A stretch of DNA of 64,000 nucleotides from the NCBI GenBank assembly GCA_024811115.1, contig JAKOGH010000005.1:1-64000 (forward strand), given 5' to 3'. The notes below the pieces were generated by a model. It did not search any database. It saw only the letters and a list, made by a program, of their open reading frames with translations, and had not been told where the DNA came from. Source of the stretch: Terana coerulea. Its lineage: Eukaryota; Basidiomycota; Agaricomycetes; Polyporales; Phanerochaetaceae. Both the position numbers and the translations under genes were made by a program. Shown here piece by piece: positions 31,283 through 44,221 of this stretch (the first letter of the stretch is position 1; each line of letters opens with the position of its first letter).

Positions 31283-33289
31283 ATGGCTGACGACTTGAAG
31301 GCGCAGGGAAACAAAGCGTTCGCTGCGAAAGACTACGATACTGCCATCGACTTGTTCTCCAAGGCCATCGAACTCGACTCAAACAATCATGTTCTCTGGT
31401 CGAATCGTAGTGCCGCCAAGGCGGGAAAGAAGCAGTACACCGCCGCACTGGAGGACGCAGAGCAGGTCAGAATCTCACCGAATTCAGATTTGTGAGAGGT
31501 TACTCAATCGCCCGTAGTGCGTCAAAATCAATCCCGCCTGGTCGAAAGGATATGCTCGCAAAGGTGCAGCCCTGCATGGTGAACGGAGATATGACGAAGC
31601 CATTGCTGCATACGAGGAAGGGCTCAAGCTCGAAGACAGTCCGGCCCTGAGGAAAGGTCTGCAGGAGGTTAAGGACGCCAAGGGTACGAGTATTCCTCCT
31701 TGTATGCGCCTCTATACGCGTATTGACCCATCTCTTAGCGTCAGATGCGCAAGGCGACGGTGCCGAGGGGATGGGCTTGGGCAAGCTCTTCGGCGACCCA
31801 AACCTCCTTGGCAAGCTTGCTACCAACCCACGCACATCAAAGCACCTGGCCGACCCATCGTTCGTCATGAAACTGCAGGCGATACAGAGAAATCCCAAGC
31901 TTGCTGAAGCCAGCCTCGGCTCTGATCCTCGTATGATAGATGTCCTTGGGGCTCTCATGGGTCTCGATATGCAAGGGTTTTCCCGAGAAGAGGGCTCGGA
32001 TGAGCTCCCTCCTGGTGTGCAGAAGGCTGACATCCCACCTGAGCCCACTCCTCAACCGACCGCGTCGAAGCCTAAGTCTCCTACACCTCCACCAGCTGCG
32101 GAGAAAGAAGATGTGGAGATGGACGATGAGGACGCGAAAGCGAAGAAAGAGGCTGATCTAATCAAGGTGGAAGGTTCCGCTGCGTACAAGACCCGCGATT
32201 TTGCCACTGCTGCGGCTCGCTTTGAAAAGGCTTGGGAGATCTACCCGAAGGACATCACATACCTGACCAACTTGGGAGGTAAGCAAGCCGCGAATTCTAC
32301 TCTATGGTGCATGTGTAGTGATGTATCGTTCAGCCGTCTACTTTGAGCAAGGTGATTATGACAAGTCCATTGAGGCTTGTGAGAAGGCCATCGAGGAAGG
32401 ACGCTCGGTACGTATCTCCATTCTACAAGGTTCAATATATCCCTGACACCCAGGCGTCCAGCTGCGCGCAGACTACAAGCTCATCGCGAAGGCACTCGGC
32501 CGTATTGGCAGCGCGTACTCTAAGAAGGCTGACCTGCCCACCGCCATCAAGTACTTCCAGAAGTCCCTTACGGAGCATCGTACGGCCGACATTCTCAACA
32601 AGCTGCGGGAGGCTGAGCGTGTGCAGGCCGATGCCGCACGTCTCGCGTACATCAACCCCGAAATGGCCAACGAAGCTCGTGAGGAAGGCAACACATTGTT
32701 TAAAGCAGGCGACTTCGCGGGTGCGGTTAAGGCATACACTGAGGCGATCAAGCGCGACCCCAAGGATCCTCGCGGATACAACAACCGTGCCAACGCATAC
32801 ACGAAGCTCGCTGCTCTGCCCGAGGCCCTGAAGGACGCGGAGGAAGCCATCAAGATCGACCCCAAGTTCATCAAGGCGTACATCCGCAAGGGCCAGGTCC
32901 AGTTCGCCATGCGTGACTACACCAAGGCAATGGAGACTTTGCAGGAGGCTGCCGACGCTGACGAGGAGAAGAAGCACACGAAGGAGATCAGCGACCTGGT
33001 CTTCAAGTGTCAGCAGGCGGCGTACAGCGAGCGTTCGGGTGAGAGCGAGGAGGAAACTCTGCAGCGTGCCATGCGGGATCCTGAGGTTGCTGTAAGTAAC
33101 TCATGCTATCCTCATTCGGTGTTATCGCTGATTGTCTGCCTTCAGAAAATTATGGGCGATCCTATAATGCAGTCTATTCTTCAGCAAGCTCAATCGGACC
33201 CAGCGTCGCTCCAAGACCACATGAAGAACCCTTCGGTCCGCCAAAACATCATGAAGCTGGTCAACGCTGGTATCATCAAGACAAGATAA
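31283..33289 (+). CDS. STI1: Hsp70/Hsp90 co-chaperone STI1 (Hop)
   Basis: Cytosolic adaptor that bridges Hsp70 and Hsp90 during client transfer. Exons 31283-31465, 31518-31683, 31739-32278, 32334-32407, 32462-33091, 33146-33289; phases close for 578 aa, the normal length. The domain order is canonical: TPR1 (1-110, MADDLKAQGNKAFAAKDYD), DP1 (about 130-190, PNLLGKLATNPRTSKHLADP), a charged Pro/Glu linker, TPR2A (about 250-370), TPR2B (about 385-500, EAREEGNTLFKAGDFAGAV) and DP2 (about 520-578, DPIMQSILQQAQSDP). The carboxylate-clamp Lys/Asn/Arg positions look preserved. It is convergent with the aldo-keto reductase gene 130 bp away. Confidence 0.97.
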
Positions 33290-33419
33290 ATAATTGCGTG
33301 AGGATGAGGTTGGCCGGGTGTTTGAAGAAATTATTGTCGACCTGCTTTGTATTGTTACAGTTGTATTATTCCACATGCACATGTTATCATCCGTCTGAGC
33401 GTAATGTATCATACAACGT

Positions 33420-34802
33420 TTACGGAGAGGCCCATGACCATCCTTGGAATTCCTTCAGCTGTTCAAATGCCAACGCCTCGACCTCTCTCCGCCTTTTCAA
33501 AACACGTCCTGCCCCTCAGAATTGAGCTCCCGCCATACTCTCATAGTCTCATGCACTTCCTGCGGATTGCTTAGTCCGACCACAGTCGGCAAGCTCAGGT
33601 CCTTTGCCTTGCGGTATGCATAGCCAAGGGCAAGATTGGGAAGCCCGGAGTTCCAACCATCAGCCACGCTGAGTTGGTGTGCGCTCGCTGCGGCTTCGCG
33701 CAAGGCCGGAGGCGCCGGATGCCAGGCCGGTGTCGCTGCCGTAAGAAGACCCATGTTCAATGGCGAAGCCGTTACAAGCTGCCGAATGCGTGCCCGGTCC
33801 TGAAAATGACGGAGGAACGTTGCGAATGTGTCGTTCTGTAGGTTCAGGTGGCTGTAGCTGAGCAGGACGTCAAGAGCCTCGCCTGTCTCGTGCAGGACGA
33901 GCAGGGCGATGCGAAGAAGCGCGGGAAGGGGGTATCCTAGGGAAAGAAGCATGAGAACACACAGAAGACTGTCGAGACCATGCCCATACCCGAGATGCCT
34001 ATATTCCTAATTAGCCCTTCCTGCTTCATCTTTCGCATCTCAGCTACGGCGGCCAAGATCATCTGATCCCCTTCGCCAAGTACCTTGCCCTCCTGGCCGT
34101 CCTGCAGCCCATATTCAGCCTGTCGCTCCGTCAAAGCGTCAAGGTGGTTCCCAGCAGGCGGCACGCGCGAGCACACAAACTCTACGTCATGCAAGTACAC
34201 GGTATCCAGGTAGGTTGTGTTGAGTCGCGCCAGGCTCCTTTCTACACTTTTGCGTATAGTTGATGGACTATAGTCGAATTCGCCCGCGGTCGGGCCGTAA
34301 CGGCCGCACTTCGTCATCTAAGATGTTGAATAAATTAGACCGGTAGAAGTAGACATGCTACCATACCAGCGTGTAAGATCCACGGGGAAATTCAGGTTCC
34401 AGCGCATTCAGAGCAGCCCCTAGAACGATCTCCGACGGGCCGTAGTACGCTGAGGTGTCGAACGCATCGATCCCATATCTGAATATGATTCAGAGCCAGC
34501 ACTGTTGAAGGCTTTGAGGCTGTACCTTAATGCCAACCTGACCGTGCGCAGAGGGGTGATACCTGAGATGTGATCGGGGGAATTATAGATTGTATTGAAA
34601 GTAGCAGCGCCAAACACGATTGCAGGCAGAGCGAAAGCACCAGCATGGATCTACTTTCATAGTCAGAGGATCGTAGTGTGAAAAAGCGTTGGCCTCGTAC
34701 CAACGGTGTTCCAGGCACAGGCCTGTCCTCATCCCCATCAGGAACCAGCTCGATTGGTGGGATGTTGAACACAGGTTGCTGAGAGTTCAGAGGGACAACC
34801 AT
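33420..34802 (-). CDS. ARA2: Aldo-keto reductase, D-arabinose dehydrogenase (ARA2) / L-galactose dehydrogenase type
   Basis: NAD(P)-dependent sugar dehydrogenase of the aldo/keto reductase fold, probably making the aldonolactone precursor of D-erythroascorbate. Exons 34802-34701, 34650-34526, 34478-34367, 34317-33990, 33936-33506, 33458-33420; phases close for 378 aa. Motifs: LPAIVFGAATFNTIYN, YGIDAFDTSAYYGPSE with the catalytic Asp and Tyr, TKCGRYGP with the catalytic Lys, LDTVYLHDVEF with the active-site His, IRNIGISGYP, and the terminal WSWASP. The last exon codes for 12 residues and is reached only through a 47-bp intron; without it the protein would end early at 33497. Confidence 0.9.
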
Positions 34803-35029
34803 GCTGCAGATGCGAGAGGTGCAAGAGAAAGGGTTGCATGGTACGAACGAGACGCCGGGTCGTAAACGCGTAAACAGTCACAGTCACAGTGACATGAGGC
34901 TGAAGGTCATCGGGAGGTCTGGTCAACTATCGAACTGAATTCCCTGAATGAACCGTTTTCATAGGGCAATGTAACAGGATACAGGAGGATGGTAAATGAT
35001 TCCGGAAAGTTCATAGATCGCCTCTTGCT

Positions 35030-35496
35030 TTACAGCTTCCTCCGCTCCCAACTAGAGATCCAGAAATTAGCATAGTGCTTCAAAGCAAACAGTCGAGATA
35101 CATACGACTTATCGAAATGCTGGTTGACAGTGAGCATCTTGGTGCCTTCGTCGGGCTTGATGTCGTTCCACGGAGTGGGGTTGTCCTTGGTCCAGACGAC
35201 TTTGACAAGCTGTCAGCGGGAGTAACACAGCAGCCCATATTTGCACGCACCACTGGAACCACGAGCAAGACGGCTCAAGTACCAAGCTCCACCGGCGACG
35301 ACCAAGCCGACGATGGCATACCTGTCATGACACTTCGTTCAATGTCGACTACAAACGCGCAGCTATTGCATTGCTCACATGGGGGTTGCCTGCGCGGGAA
35401 TATCCATTGAGCTGTCATGATTCCGCGCTGCTAAGTAGTACGAACCTCAACGGCGAACCAATGCTTCATAAAGGGTTTGCGTCCGGGACCGGCCAT
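35030..35496 (-). CDS. NDUFA4/B12D-family small mitochondrial inner-membrane subunit (82 aa)
   Basis: Single-span respiratory-chain subunit; NDUFA4 is associated with complex IV in animals and was first assigned to complex I. Exons 35496-35446, 35389-35379 (11 nt), 35321-35251, 35199-35106, 35051-35030; phases close for 82 aa. The sequence MAGPGRKPFMKHWFAVE, then AIVGLVVAGGAWYLSRLARG (membrane helix), VVWTKDNPTPWN, and LTVNQHFDKSWERRKL is characteristic. An 11-nt exon supplies ATP and two bases of the next codon. The gene lies in tandem with the ARA2-type gene, about 230 bp apart. Confidence 0.88.
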
Positions 35497-35855
35497 GCTT
35501 GTGGAATGAGGAGTGTGTGGTGGTGGTTGGCGTGAAGCACGGTTCGGAGGAGACCGCTCGGCCGTTTCCTTTCCCACGCTTACCGTACCCCAGAACGAGC
35601 TGGCCAGCGTTGAATGGGTCTGGAAGGTATGTTTCACTTCGCATGCCGCAGCACAGCAATCCGATGGCTTATACAAGTGTACACAATGCGGAGAATATGC
35701 GGAGAACGGCATCGAGTAACAACTGATTAACGCGAACGAAAGCATTTACATAGTGGGGCCTGGGTGCAGCAGAACTTCGTGGTAACTGAACTCATCCTCC
35801 GCAGCTCGCAGAGAGAGGTAGAATACGACCAAAGAAGGCGAAACGTTGACATAGG
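35497..35855. other. Intergenic between the NDUFA4-like and NUP160 genes
   Basis: A short plus-strand frame (35513-35719) ends in CTQCGEYAENGIE but has no convincing gene context; nothing else was seen. Confidence 0.35.
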
Positions 35856-38800
35856 CTACACGGCCTGTCTGCTTTGGGCAGTTAGCTTCTGCATTTGCTT
35901 CATCCGACTTGAGATCGTCGCACGCAACTCTTGGACGAGGCTTTGAGTTCTGGTGGACGGGCCTTCTTGTGACTCAGTGGCAAGCAGAATCTGGTCGATC
36001 AGGGTGTATGGTTGCCAAGTCGAGGCCGCGGTCCTGGGCTGTTCCTGAGCGAGCCGTTCGTCATCCTGAGCATCGAGCCAGTCAAAAACGTGCACAGTTG
36101 TATAACACGTAAAACTCCTTACCCTTTTGAGCATGGTGACTGTAAACTCTAGCGCCGTGTCCAGAACCTCGTACCGTAGGAAGGTGCGGATGAGGTATTC
36201 GGGGTGGTGTTCCTTTAACCGCGGTTAGTACGCAGGCAAAAGTCATGAGGGTAGAACCAGACTTTACCTCCAGGATGTGAATAAGCCACGGAGGCGGGGC
36301 TGATGACCTGTCGTGCCCTAGAACCGTTTCCAGAACGACCTTACTATACACATACCCTGTCTGGGACCCATCCAGTCGTTCGACAGCATGTCGGAGATAT
36401 CGCCATCCACGATCAGCGGTAGTTCCAGGCCAGGACGAGACTTTGTCTGTCAGTAGCCAATCTGAGCGATCGTCCCTGAACCTTCATGAGCAATGCTGTG
36501 ACAGTTTCAATAAGAGCGCACTTACAGGGTCGCCTCTGGGTAGCGGGCCAGTCTGAGGCATTGCGTCGTTAGGTGCGCAAAGATATCCGTCATGTCGACG
36601 TTGAGATTTCGCGCAGTTGCAATTGCTCGGTCGAATTCATTCGCTTGCGCCAGCTTCAGGACCACAGCCGCCGGTGAGCTTATGAGATCTAACGGTTGCA
36701 TACGTCAGAATATACTGCGAATGGATGACGACAACCATCACCAACCTAACGACTTTAAGAACGAATCATTCTTGCGGATAAGTTCCACCTGGGCATCCAG
36801 GCGCGCAAACTCGTACTGAAGATCCGCTAACTCCACTACTTCTGCATCGCGCTTGCCCATCGAGTACTTGTCTTGCGGTATATGCCTTGAAAGCTTTCTT
36901 CTCTTCCGCGGCTGCCGTGCACGGGGTTAATGTGGGTGCGAACTTGAAGGTTGACGTAAAAGACCTACCTCATTTCCGGATTCTACCGAAATAGGCAGGA
37001 CAAACCACGCGCTCTTTGCGTCGATGAGAGAGAGCGCGTTGATACTCACGACAAGTGCCTCGAGCTGGAGGCTAGCTAGGGCCAAGAATTGCTCTGGGTG
37101 ACTGCTGAGAATCACCCCCAGTTTTCTAGCGCGCTGGTACATTGTCATGGCGGCTAACATAGGACGATCTTCAGCGTCGGGCGCAAAGACACAGTCAGGG
37201 GCTCTGAATGCACGCACCATTCCTATAGTCGCCTCGTGATATATACCATGAGTACAGGATCCTTGAATAGAATGGGCGAATTCGGGGGTCTGCGTTCCGG
37301 GCCTTTGAAGGAAAGGGCACTTTCCACTTCATCAGCAACGCCGGCAAAGTTGTATGACATCAGGCGGTCAACAGCGTGTTCCTCGCACATCCTATACACA
37401 AGCTGACTCGTGCAGTCCCGCTTCCTACTTGGGCGTCAATGGAACCCTATGGAAACGGAATGTGACACTCACAGCTTCTCATACGGGCATGACATCAGGG
37501 CGGTATAGGCGTCGTCATATCGGGTGAGGTCTGTGAAGCCTTTGATAACTGTCTGCCAGAGTATGGTGGTGTTGGCCCCAATCGGTGAGCATGACAGCGC
37601 CAGCTGTGTGAATGAGACCTCGCATGTCACTACAGCTGCGGCCTTGAACAGTGACGCGGCATGAAGATACAATGTGAATTGAGAGTCAAACAGCTCTGCG
37701 CCCGGCAAAACAGCCGCCAGAGCCTCGCGGTCCTCGAAAGACAACCCGCTATCGGGGCCTATAAAACCAGGTCGTGAGTAGGTGCTTGTAACAAATCCAG
37801 AGGGAAAAATCACCAAAGCTTCCGGCCAGACTTTCGAGGGTGGATGCTGCATCCTCGTACCGGCTCTCATCCAGCCAGACCCTGAGTAATACGTAGCTCA
37901 TAGCAGGAGTACGAGGGAGCCACGACAAAACTTCCCTGGCCGCTTCACGATACCCCAGTAGACGGAGCCTCTCACAGAACAGGACCTCGAATTTCGTTGC
38001 ATGCGCCGGGGAAAGTGACTGCAACAAACCGGTCGCGTCAAGGAAATGGTGTGCAGCGCTTGGAAGGCCGGTCGATGTACCTAGCTGGATGAGTAGCCGA
38101 TGGAGGAGCGAGTATGATGGCTCCAGCCGTGTCCTTGTAGATGATACATTCATGTTGCGCAACCTTGACAGGACATCGTCATCCGAGGCGACCTCAGAGG
38201 ATGAGGTGACAGCCAACCCAGCCGATTGCCTCGACGTGAAGCGGAGTAGCGCGACGCCGCGGAAAACGACGAAGACCTCTGCCAGAAGCGATGGATCCCA
38301 ATGGAGCACTTCTTCCGAGAGGTAGAACAGCAGAGTGATCAGTGCGAGCGAGAGGTCGTAGCGAGCATTAACAGAACTGGTGGCGTACGCCGCTGTTAAT
38401 GCTCGGCTCCATTCCAGGTTGGTCGGCGGCAAGAGTAGTTCGACCTCTTCTTCTTCCCTCTTTACGTCCTTATCGAAACCGCCAATGATGTCCAGTACGA
38501 ATCGTGAAGCTTCTTCGAGGTTTCCGACGGATTGGAGACGTCCATTAATCCAGCTTTCTAGCCCTTCATCAATCGCGCTCCTGAGATCCAGTCGGGATGC
38601 CGTGTCCTGTATGATGTCGGCGTAAGGGAAAGCAATCTCCTGACGGACGATATCGGTCACGCGCGATTCGGAAGAAAGCATAGCGCGAGGTCCGAGCTTT
38701 GATCGTAACGTCCAAAGAACCTCAAGGTAAGCAAATTGGGGCTCAAGGGCGAGGTGTCTGGGCTGCGACAGCACCCTATGGAGGCGGAGCGGAAGATCCT

Positions 38801-40458
38801 CGCTAACGACACAGCCAATGCGCTCGCGCTCGACCACGAGTATGTCGCCCTTCGGGTCGCCGACTCCGACGGCCAGCGGCCATCGGGCACGCCGTTCAAT
38901 TTCGCGGCAACGAGCCACGAAACCTTCCCAGTCCCTCTTCAAGGCATTCCAATAATTGTCATATTGCGGCGCGCCGGTCTGGGGTTCCTTGGAGAGCTTG
39001 ACCGTGCAGCCGACGACGGCGGCGATGTTTTCCGAGATGGTGGCATAGGACACGAGCAGGGGAGCAGGTGGGCTACCTGGTATGCTCAAGCAGGCGTCTG
39101 TGTACTGCGTTATGGCTGTATGAAGCGTCCAGGCAGAAAATAGCCCCGGGCGCATGATTGCTTCGAGAAATTTGTCCGCCAGTGAGCCCGGAGAGAGGAG
39201 AAGTTCGTCGAGGTAGGCCGGCGTAAGCTCAGGTTCTGGCGGGTATGTTATGGAACTTGGTACGGTGCCCGCATCGACCGAACCTTCAGGATCAAGGTGA
39301 ATCTTTTCGGCCATGGACTGACCCTGTTTGTCCCAGAGCGCATATATGACGTTAGAAACGACAGTGAAGTCCCGTAAATGACAATGGACAGTATTTTCGG
39401 AAGCCTCGAAGTCTCGGACGTGATGGAGGTTGTCGTTGAGCGAGTCGAAGAGTTGGAAAAATCCGCCGGAGACTGCGGACCCTTCCGTGGGGACAAACAC
39501 TAAAACATGAGGTCTGTCCGACCACGATGGAGTGAACACGCGCAAAAGTTGCTGGGGTGTGTCGTGGAGCAGCACGGAAGGTTTGGTTCCATTGCTGGAG
39601 GTTCCTGCAGCAGGCGCGGCGGCTCTCGAATTAGGACTTGGAGGAAGAACACGGTCGGAAACACATCCGCCCGCCGCGGTCCATAGTCGTAGCGTACGGT
39701 CTCGCGAGAATGTCCATATGTGGCCAATGTCCGTAGGCTGTGGGTGAGAGGCAATAGAGACGATCTTCAAGCCTCCCGGTACGGAGGCATGTATGAAGGA
39801 CGTGAGAGAGTTCAAGAACGAACTATGATGCAGAACGTTTTCCTGCCACTGATCTGAGGGCTGTGAATGACTGCTTCATGTACCACAGGATTAAGTCTGA
39901 CTTACCTTCTTGGCTGTCCTCCTCTAGTTCATCCGCTTCCAACCGCAGTAGAGACCCATCCGCCAGCCCGACGGTTACGCAGTAGAGACCTTGAGTATGT
40001 ACAACAGAGGTCCCAAGATCCCCCTTAAGTTTGCTAATGAAGTGCTCTCGGGCTTGAATCGAGGTGAGCGGTACGCCTTGCCACAGTGCGCCGCCTTCGG
40101 ACATTGGTACGATTATGCGGAAAAGTGATCCTATCGAGGTCACTGCGATAATGTGTAGTCCTCGTGGACCCCATAGAAGCGCAGGGTTGGGCAAAATGGT
40201 CGCAGGAAATATGAACCTTATGGGCGGTGCATCACTTGACAATGACACGAGCTCGAGGACTTGCGCATCATGAATTACACGCAGGAGGATCGAGCCGGTG
40301 TATTCAGCATAAAATATGTTCGCGAGTGTGGCATGTTCTGAATCCGAGCTAGGTGGCAAAGGGACGTCTGTGCGTTTGGTGGTGACCACGAACGATATCG
40401 CCGAAGTCGAGGGGAAAAGGGAGGAGACTTGAGAAGCCACCAAGATGTGTGAATCCAT
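35856..40458 (-). CDS. NUP160: Nucleoporin NUP160/NUP120
   Basis: Scaffold subunit of the Y-complex (NUP107-160) on both faces of the nuclear pore. Exons 40458-39906, 39853-37814, 37758-37473, 37406-37218, 37168-36969, 36911-36746, 36688-36526, 36481-36268, 36212-36123, 36065-35856. After correction of one base, phases close for 1369 aa. The N-terminal beta-propeller carries ALLWGPRGLHIIAVTSIG and the diagnostic GHIWTFSRDRTLRLWTAAG. An alpha-solenoid follows, with WYISRGDYRN, LAAMTMYQRARKLG and RKRRKLSRHIPQDKYSMGK. An extra base in the run at 37298-37305 shifts the frame inside exon 4 between ALSFK and ARNADPR; without it the surrounding conserved sequence is continuous. Confidence 0.93.
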
Positions 40459-43363
40459 TTGCCGCTGTCTTTTGGGTCTTGCTCGTTACTCGCGGCTTGG
40501 AGTAGACGAGGTCGGGGTCGAGGAAATGGGCGCGTCCAACACAAGGACGCGACGGGTCACGGAAAGCCCGTACCCAGGCGCACGTGATCCATTCAGCCTG
40601 ACGCCCGCCAGACGCCCGTGCTTTCAGACTTGGTTGTAAACCACCACCTACAGCTGACTCCCAATTCGATACGCTAAGTAAGTATTCTCGGGTCGTCAGT
40701 TTCCACAATAAAAGTTGAACTAACCAGAATCAACAGAGACAACGAGCCTGGTGTACGCTGCAAAGTGTGCCCGAGGGCATTGATACGAATGTGTCAGTTG
40801 CCGTTGATCCTGCAAGTGAGCTCTCTTAAGGTACGTCAGGTAACATTGTAATGGAAGAATTAGGTTCGAGTGCTCAACGTTGATTTGGAATGCAGGTTGA
40901 AGGACTATGCAATTGCTTGTGATGTACCGCCACATCTTTGCCGATTTACTCGAAGCAGGACATAAGCACTTCGTATACGCTCAATTCACGCGAACGAGTC
41001 AAGAGCAGGACGTCCCCCTCGCTTATGGCCACCTTCAGCTCAGTGTCAGCCAGTCAGCAGTAACAAATCCTTAGGCCCAAACCAACGCAAGTAGCTCAAG
41101 GTTTAGTTTACTCTGTCGGAAGCTCAGAAGGCTCTACTGGGTTAAGCCGCACAGCAAACCATTATGGATCGCTGCACACGAGGTCTTCCGCGAAGACATG
41201 CTCAGTCTATGATAGATATGCTATTTACTATTTTGCTTAGTCACGTCAATGTGGGAGGTCATGACATCCGGCACCTGTGACAGCCTATCTCTGCCGAGGG
41301 ACTGGGGTTCCAGTCTATGCGTTACACAGTCCGTGACTAACATGTTTCTGAAGGTCTGCCTGGTCACACAATGGCCATGTCCATCACGGAAATCTGGCGG
41401 AGCCTCCGTGAGCTGTACTCGCTATTCCTACTTCTTGTCTGATATCTAGCATTAATTCCAGATTGCTACCGAAATGAACATGCCCGAGCTGTGCTAGACG
41501 GTCGGCGCATGCCTTTGCGGTCACATCTACTTGTACGCTACGAACCTGACCTCTTAAGTCTGTTTGAATCCCATTATTCGTTTTGCCTGGTCAAGCTGGT
41601 GCTAAATGTGTAGTTGCGGCCCGCATCGGCGATCATCTTCTTGAATCTGTGGATCTCGCAACGTACGCCACGAAGGAATTCAATTTCCTCTTGCGTCCGG
41701 CGGCTGAAGAATCAGCTACCGGTGATTGCTTTTGAAAGCCTGATTACTCGACGACCAGTGGCCAAGAAGATCGTCGATACCCAAGTGTGTAAGGCAATCC
41801 ACAAGTATGACGCCCATGCCGCCAGGCGATTTGGACTGATGTTTGTCCACATTTTCAAGTGTACGCAGACGGGAAACTAGAACTTCCTGAAGCTCTAACT
41901 GGATGTAATTTTCGCAGATTCCTCCACAATGAAATCAAGATTGCAACGTTTATGTGTTCGCATGATGTCAGGCATGACCAACAAAGCCCATGCCGGTAGT
42001 ATTCGACTGGCCAACCATTCCTTAGGACGTCCAATTCCCCGGGTAATACATTCGCTCAGTGAGTACATCAGACTATTTTTCGGGTCACGGGCCAGTGTAC
42101 TGCCTCTATAGTGCAGCGGAAATCATCTCGAGGTCCAGCACGAGGGTACCCTTTGAGCTTACCATCACCCCGCCCACACCGTTGTCTCGCGCATGGAGAA
42201 CCAGTCGACTACGCGGCAATCACCCAACTGCAGTCCGTTGTGGCTCAGCTGAGTCATTCTGTCAGTGCACTCCTCACTATCACAGTGACAGCCCACAGTA
42301 CTGGCTGAGGAATAACTTCTGTGGTTTTACAGACGGCGGCGGCCTTTCACTCATGCTCATAGTGAATTCTGGGCTCAACGGTCTGTCGCACTTGTTCTAG
42401 ACGCGCTGTTTCAGCGCAGTCTATGTCTTTAAGCGCGAGAAGCGGGGTTTGCTGTCACGGAGTGCGATTGGGCAGTGCTAAACTTCGTGTCCAGGCTTCG
42501 GCTCAGAAGCCCGGAGATGCGCACTTAGCTGCGCAGATATGGGAAGCCCATCTCCAGGAGAAGAATCGACCTTCCATCCCCGCAGAGCGGACCCGTTAGG
42601 AAACCACCAACAAACTGGGCGTAGGTGAGTGAAAAATATCACGAGAGCAATGGTTATCTCTGACAACTTTTAGGGTGAGTGTTCTTGCCGCTTGTGCAAC
42701 GAAGATCTCCGCTCGTAATTGTCAGCTTATACCGGGTACATGTCTCTTTTTTATGTAAACAACCACGTTGACCAAAAGCCTCCAACAGGTCGGCTTGAAT
42801 AGTATCTATATCGGTCCGAGATGACTCGCAGAGGGACAGAAGCAAGAACTATGGGCGATGAACCTCGACAATGAAGGCAAGCCGGCTGGGCCACGGAAAG
42901 TAGGTTTCATTTGCTTAGTTCCATGCTACCCCCTGCGTTCAAATCGCCGCAAGACCCGATGAAGAGCAGATCACAGCTGCGTGGCTACGACGACCCTTCG
43001 CAAACACATCTCACTGGGGCTTCGCTTCCTGGTTTGTGGACAGTCTCGAGCAACGCACCTGCATACAGGGCGGACCTCGATTGATCCGAGCAAGTAGTAC
43101 TCCTCGTGTATAAGCAGAACACTCCAGAGCTGCTCGATGGTTTGAGGGCTCACCGTGCAGCGTTCGTCCTCGTTGCGGGCCCGATTATGCATATAAAGGG
43201 GCACTCTTGACATATTCCAGTCATTACCCAACCACCCAGTGTCTACTGGTCCTTTGCCAACAACTCTCTCAGCACGCGAATTTTCCTCGAAGTACCAACT
43301 ACACGGTGAGTTGTGCTCTCTTCCAAGCGTGCTCAGGCTCATTGACACGTCGAACGACCAGCA
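40459..43363. other. Gene-poor 2.9 kb stretch
   Basis: Some short plus-strand frames (41614-41880, 42059-42400) are weakly protein-like, but no family, splice structure or repeat was recognised. They may be remnants of decayed genes. A TATA box at 43190 belongs to the next gene. Confidence 0.4.
43190..43198 (+). promoter_or_regulatory. TATA box of the small lineage-restricted gene
   Basis: CATATAAAG lies about 170 bp upstream of the ATG at 43364; a short intron in the 5' UTR is possible. Confidence 0.45.
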
Positions 43364-43922
43364 ATGGACAACCTCACCTCGTTCAACGCCATTCTTTTCC
43401 CATCCGACGACCGTGCACCTCACTTGGTGGCACTCGCGACGAGCCCGCTCAATATCGCAGGGGCGCCCACTCCCGCTGAGCCCTACCGTTGCGGCCGGAT
43501 GCCCCACCCGGAGGTGTTCATGGATTACATCGCTGAGGGGCTGGGGCCCCAGTCATGGGGTTACCGCGTACGTCCCTTGGTTTTTGAAGCCCGGCGGGGG
43601 CACGCATTTTCGCGTCGCTGATTTCGATCTCTGGCACTTTTCTCGCAACGTGTAGGTCATCGAAATCCTCGACGGGATGACGAGGAAGTTTCCAACGCCG
43701 TACATTGTATTCTATCCCACAGTATCACGCGACGGCATGCCCTTCCCTATCAACAAATTCATCCGGGAGACGCAGGGGCGCGACTACCAGGAAGCCAAGG
43801 CCTGGCGCGGCAACCTCGTCGTGGCGAAGTACCGGGACCTCGACTATTCTGCGCCCATGAATGCATCGATGGCTGATTTCCCCCTCATAAAGAATTTTCT
43901 GCAGACGCATCTCATGCTGTGA
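43364..43922 (+). CDS. Hypothetical protein of an agaricomycete-restricted family (156 aa)
   Basis: Two exons, 43364-43567 and 43656-43922, close for 156 aa. The sequence has PHPEVFMDYIAEGLGPQSWG, then IEILDGMTRKFPTPYIVFYP, SRDGMPFPINKFIRE, AWRGNLVVAKYRD and MNASMADFPLIKNFLQTH. I recall this pattern, with 'SRDGMPFPIN' and 'AWRGN.V.AK.RD', from small multi-copy agaricomycete proteins without assigned function. There is no signal peptide or membrane helix. A TATA box and the compact structure suggest an inducible expressed gene; this is inference. Confidence 0.7.
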
Positions 43923-44221
43923 GGTATGTGTGCGTATACTTATGATCGGGTGCGGTTTTCTGCTTTGCCACGAGGTTGCTCATGCAGTATGCAACAGATC
44001 GTAATATCGGACACGATTCGCTACCGCCTCGAATACACGCGATGATGGACACGGTCCCTCCGATCCACTCTATCTGCCGCGCAGTTCTGGACGTTCATTG
44101 TACACTAGTCGAAGCGGCGCTTGTTGGAAAGGCTAATTCATGGTACACACCCTATTGTATTACAAATAGATAAATCCTAGATACCTACCGCACGCACAAT
44201 ATTTATGTTTTCCACCGAACC

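Noticed and set aside
35513..35719. Plus-strand frame ending CTQCGEYAENGIE, resembling a zinc ribbon half
   Set aside because: Only one CxxC pair, no second pair, no upstream exons and no recognisable family; it overlaps the NDUFA4-like promoter.
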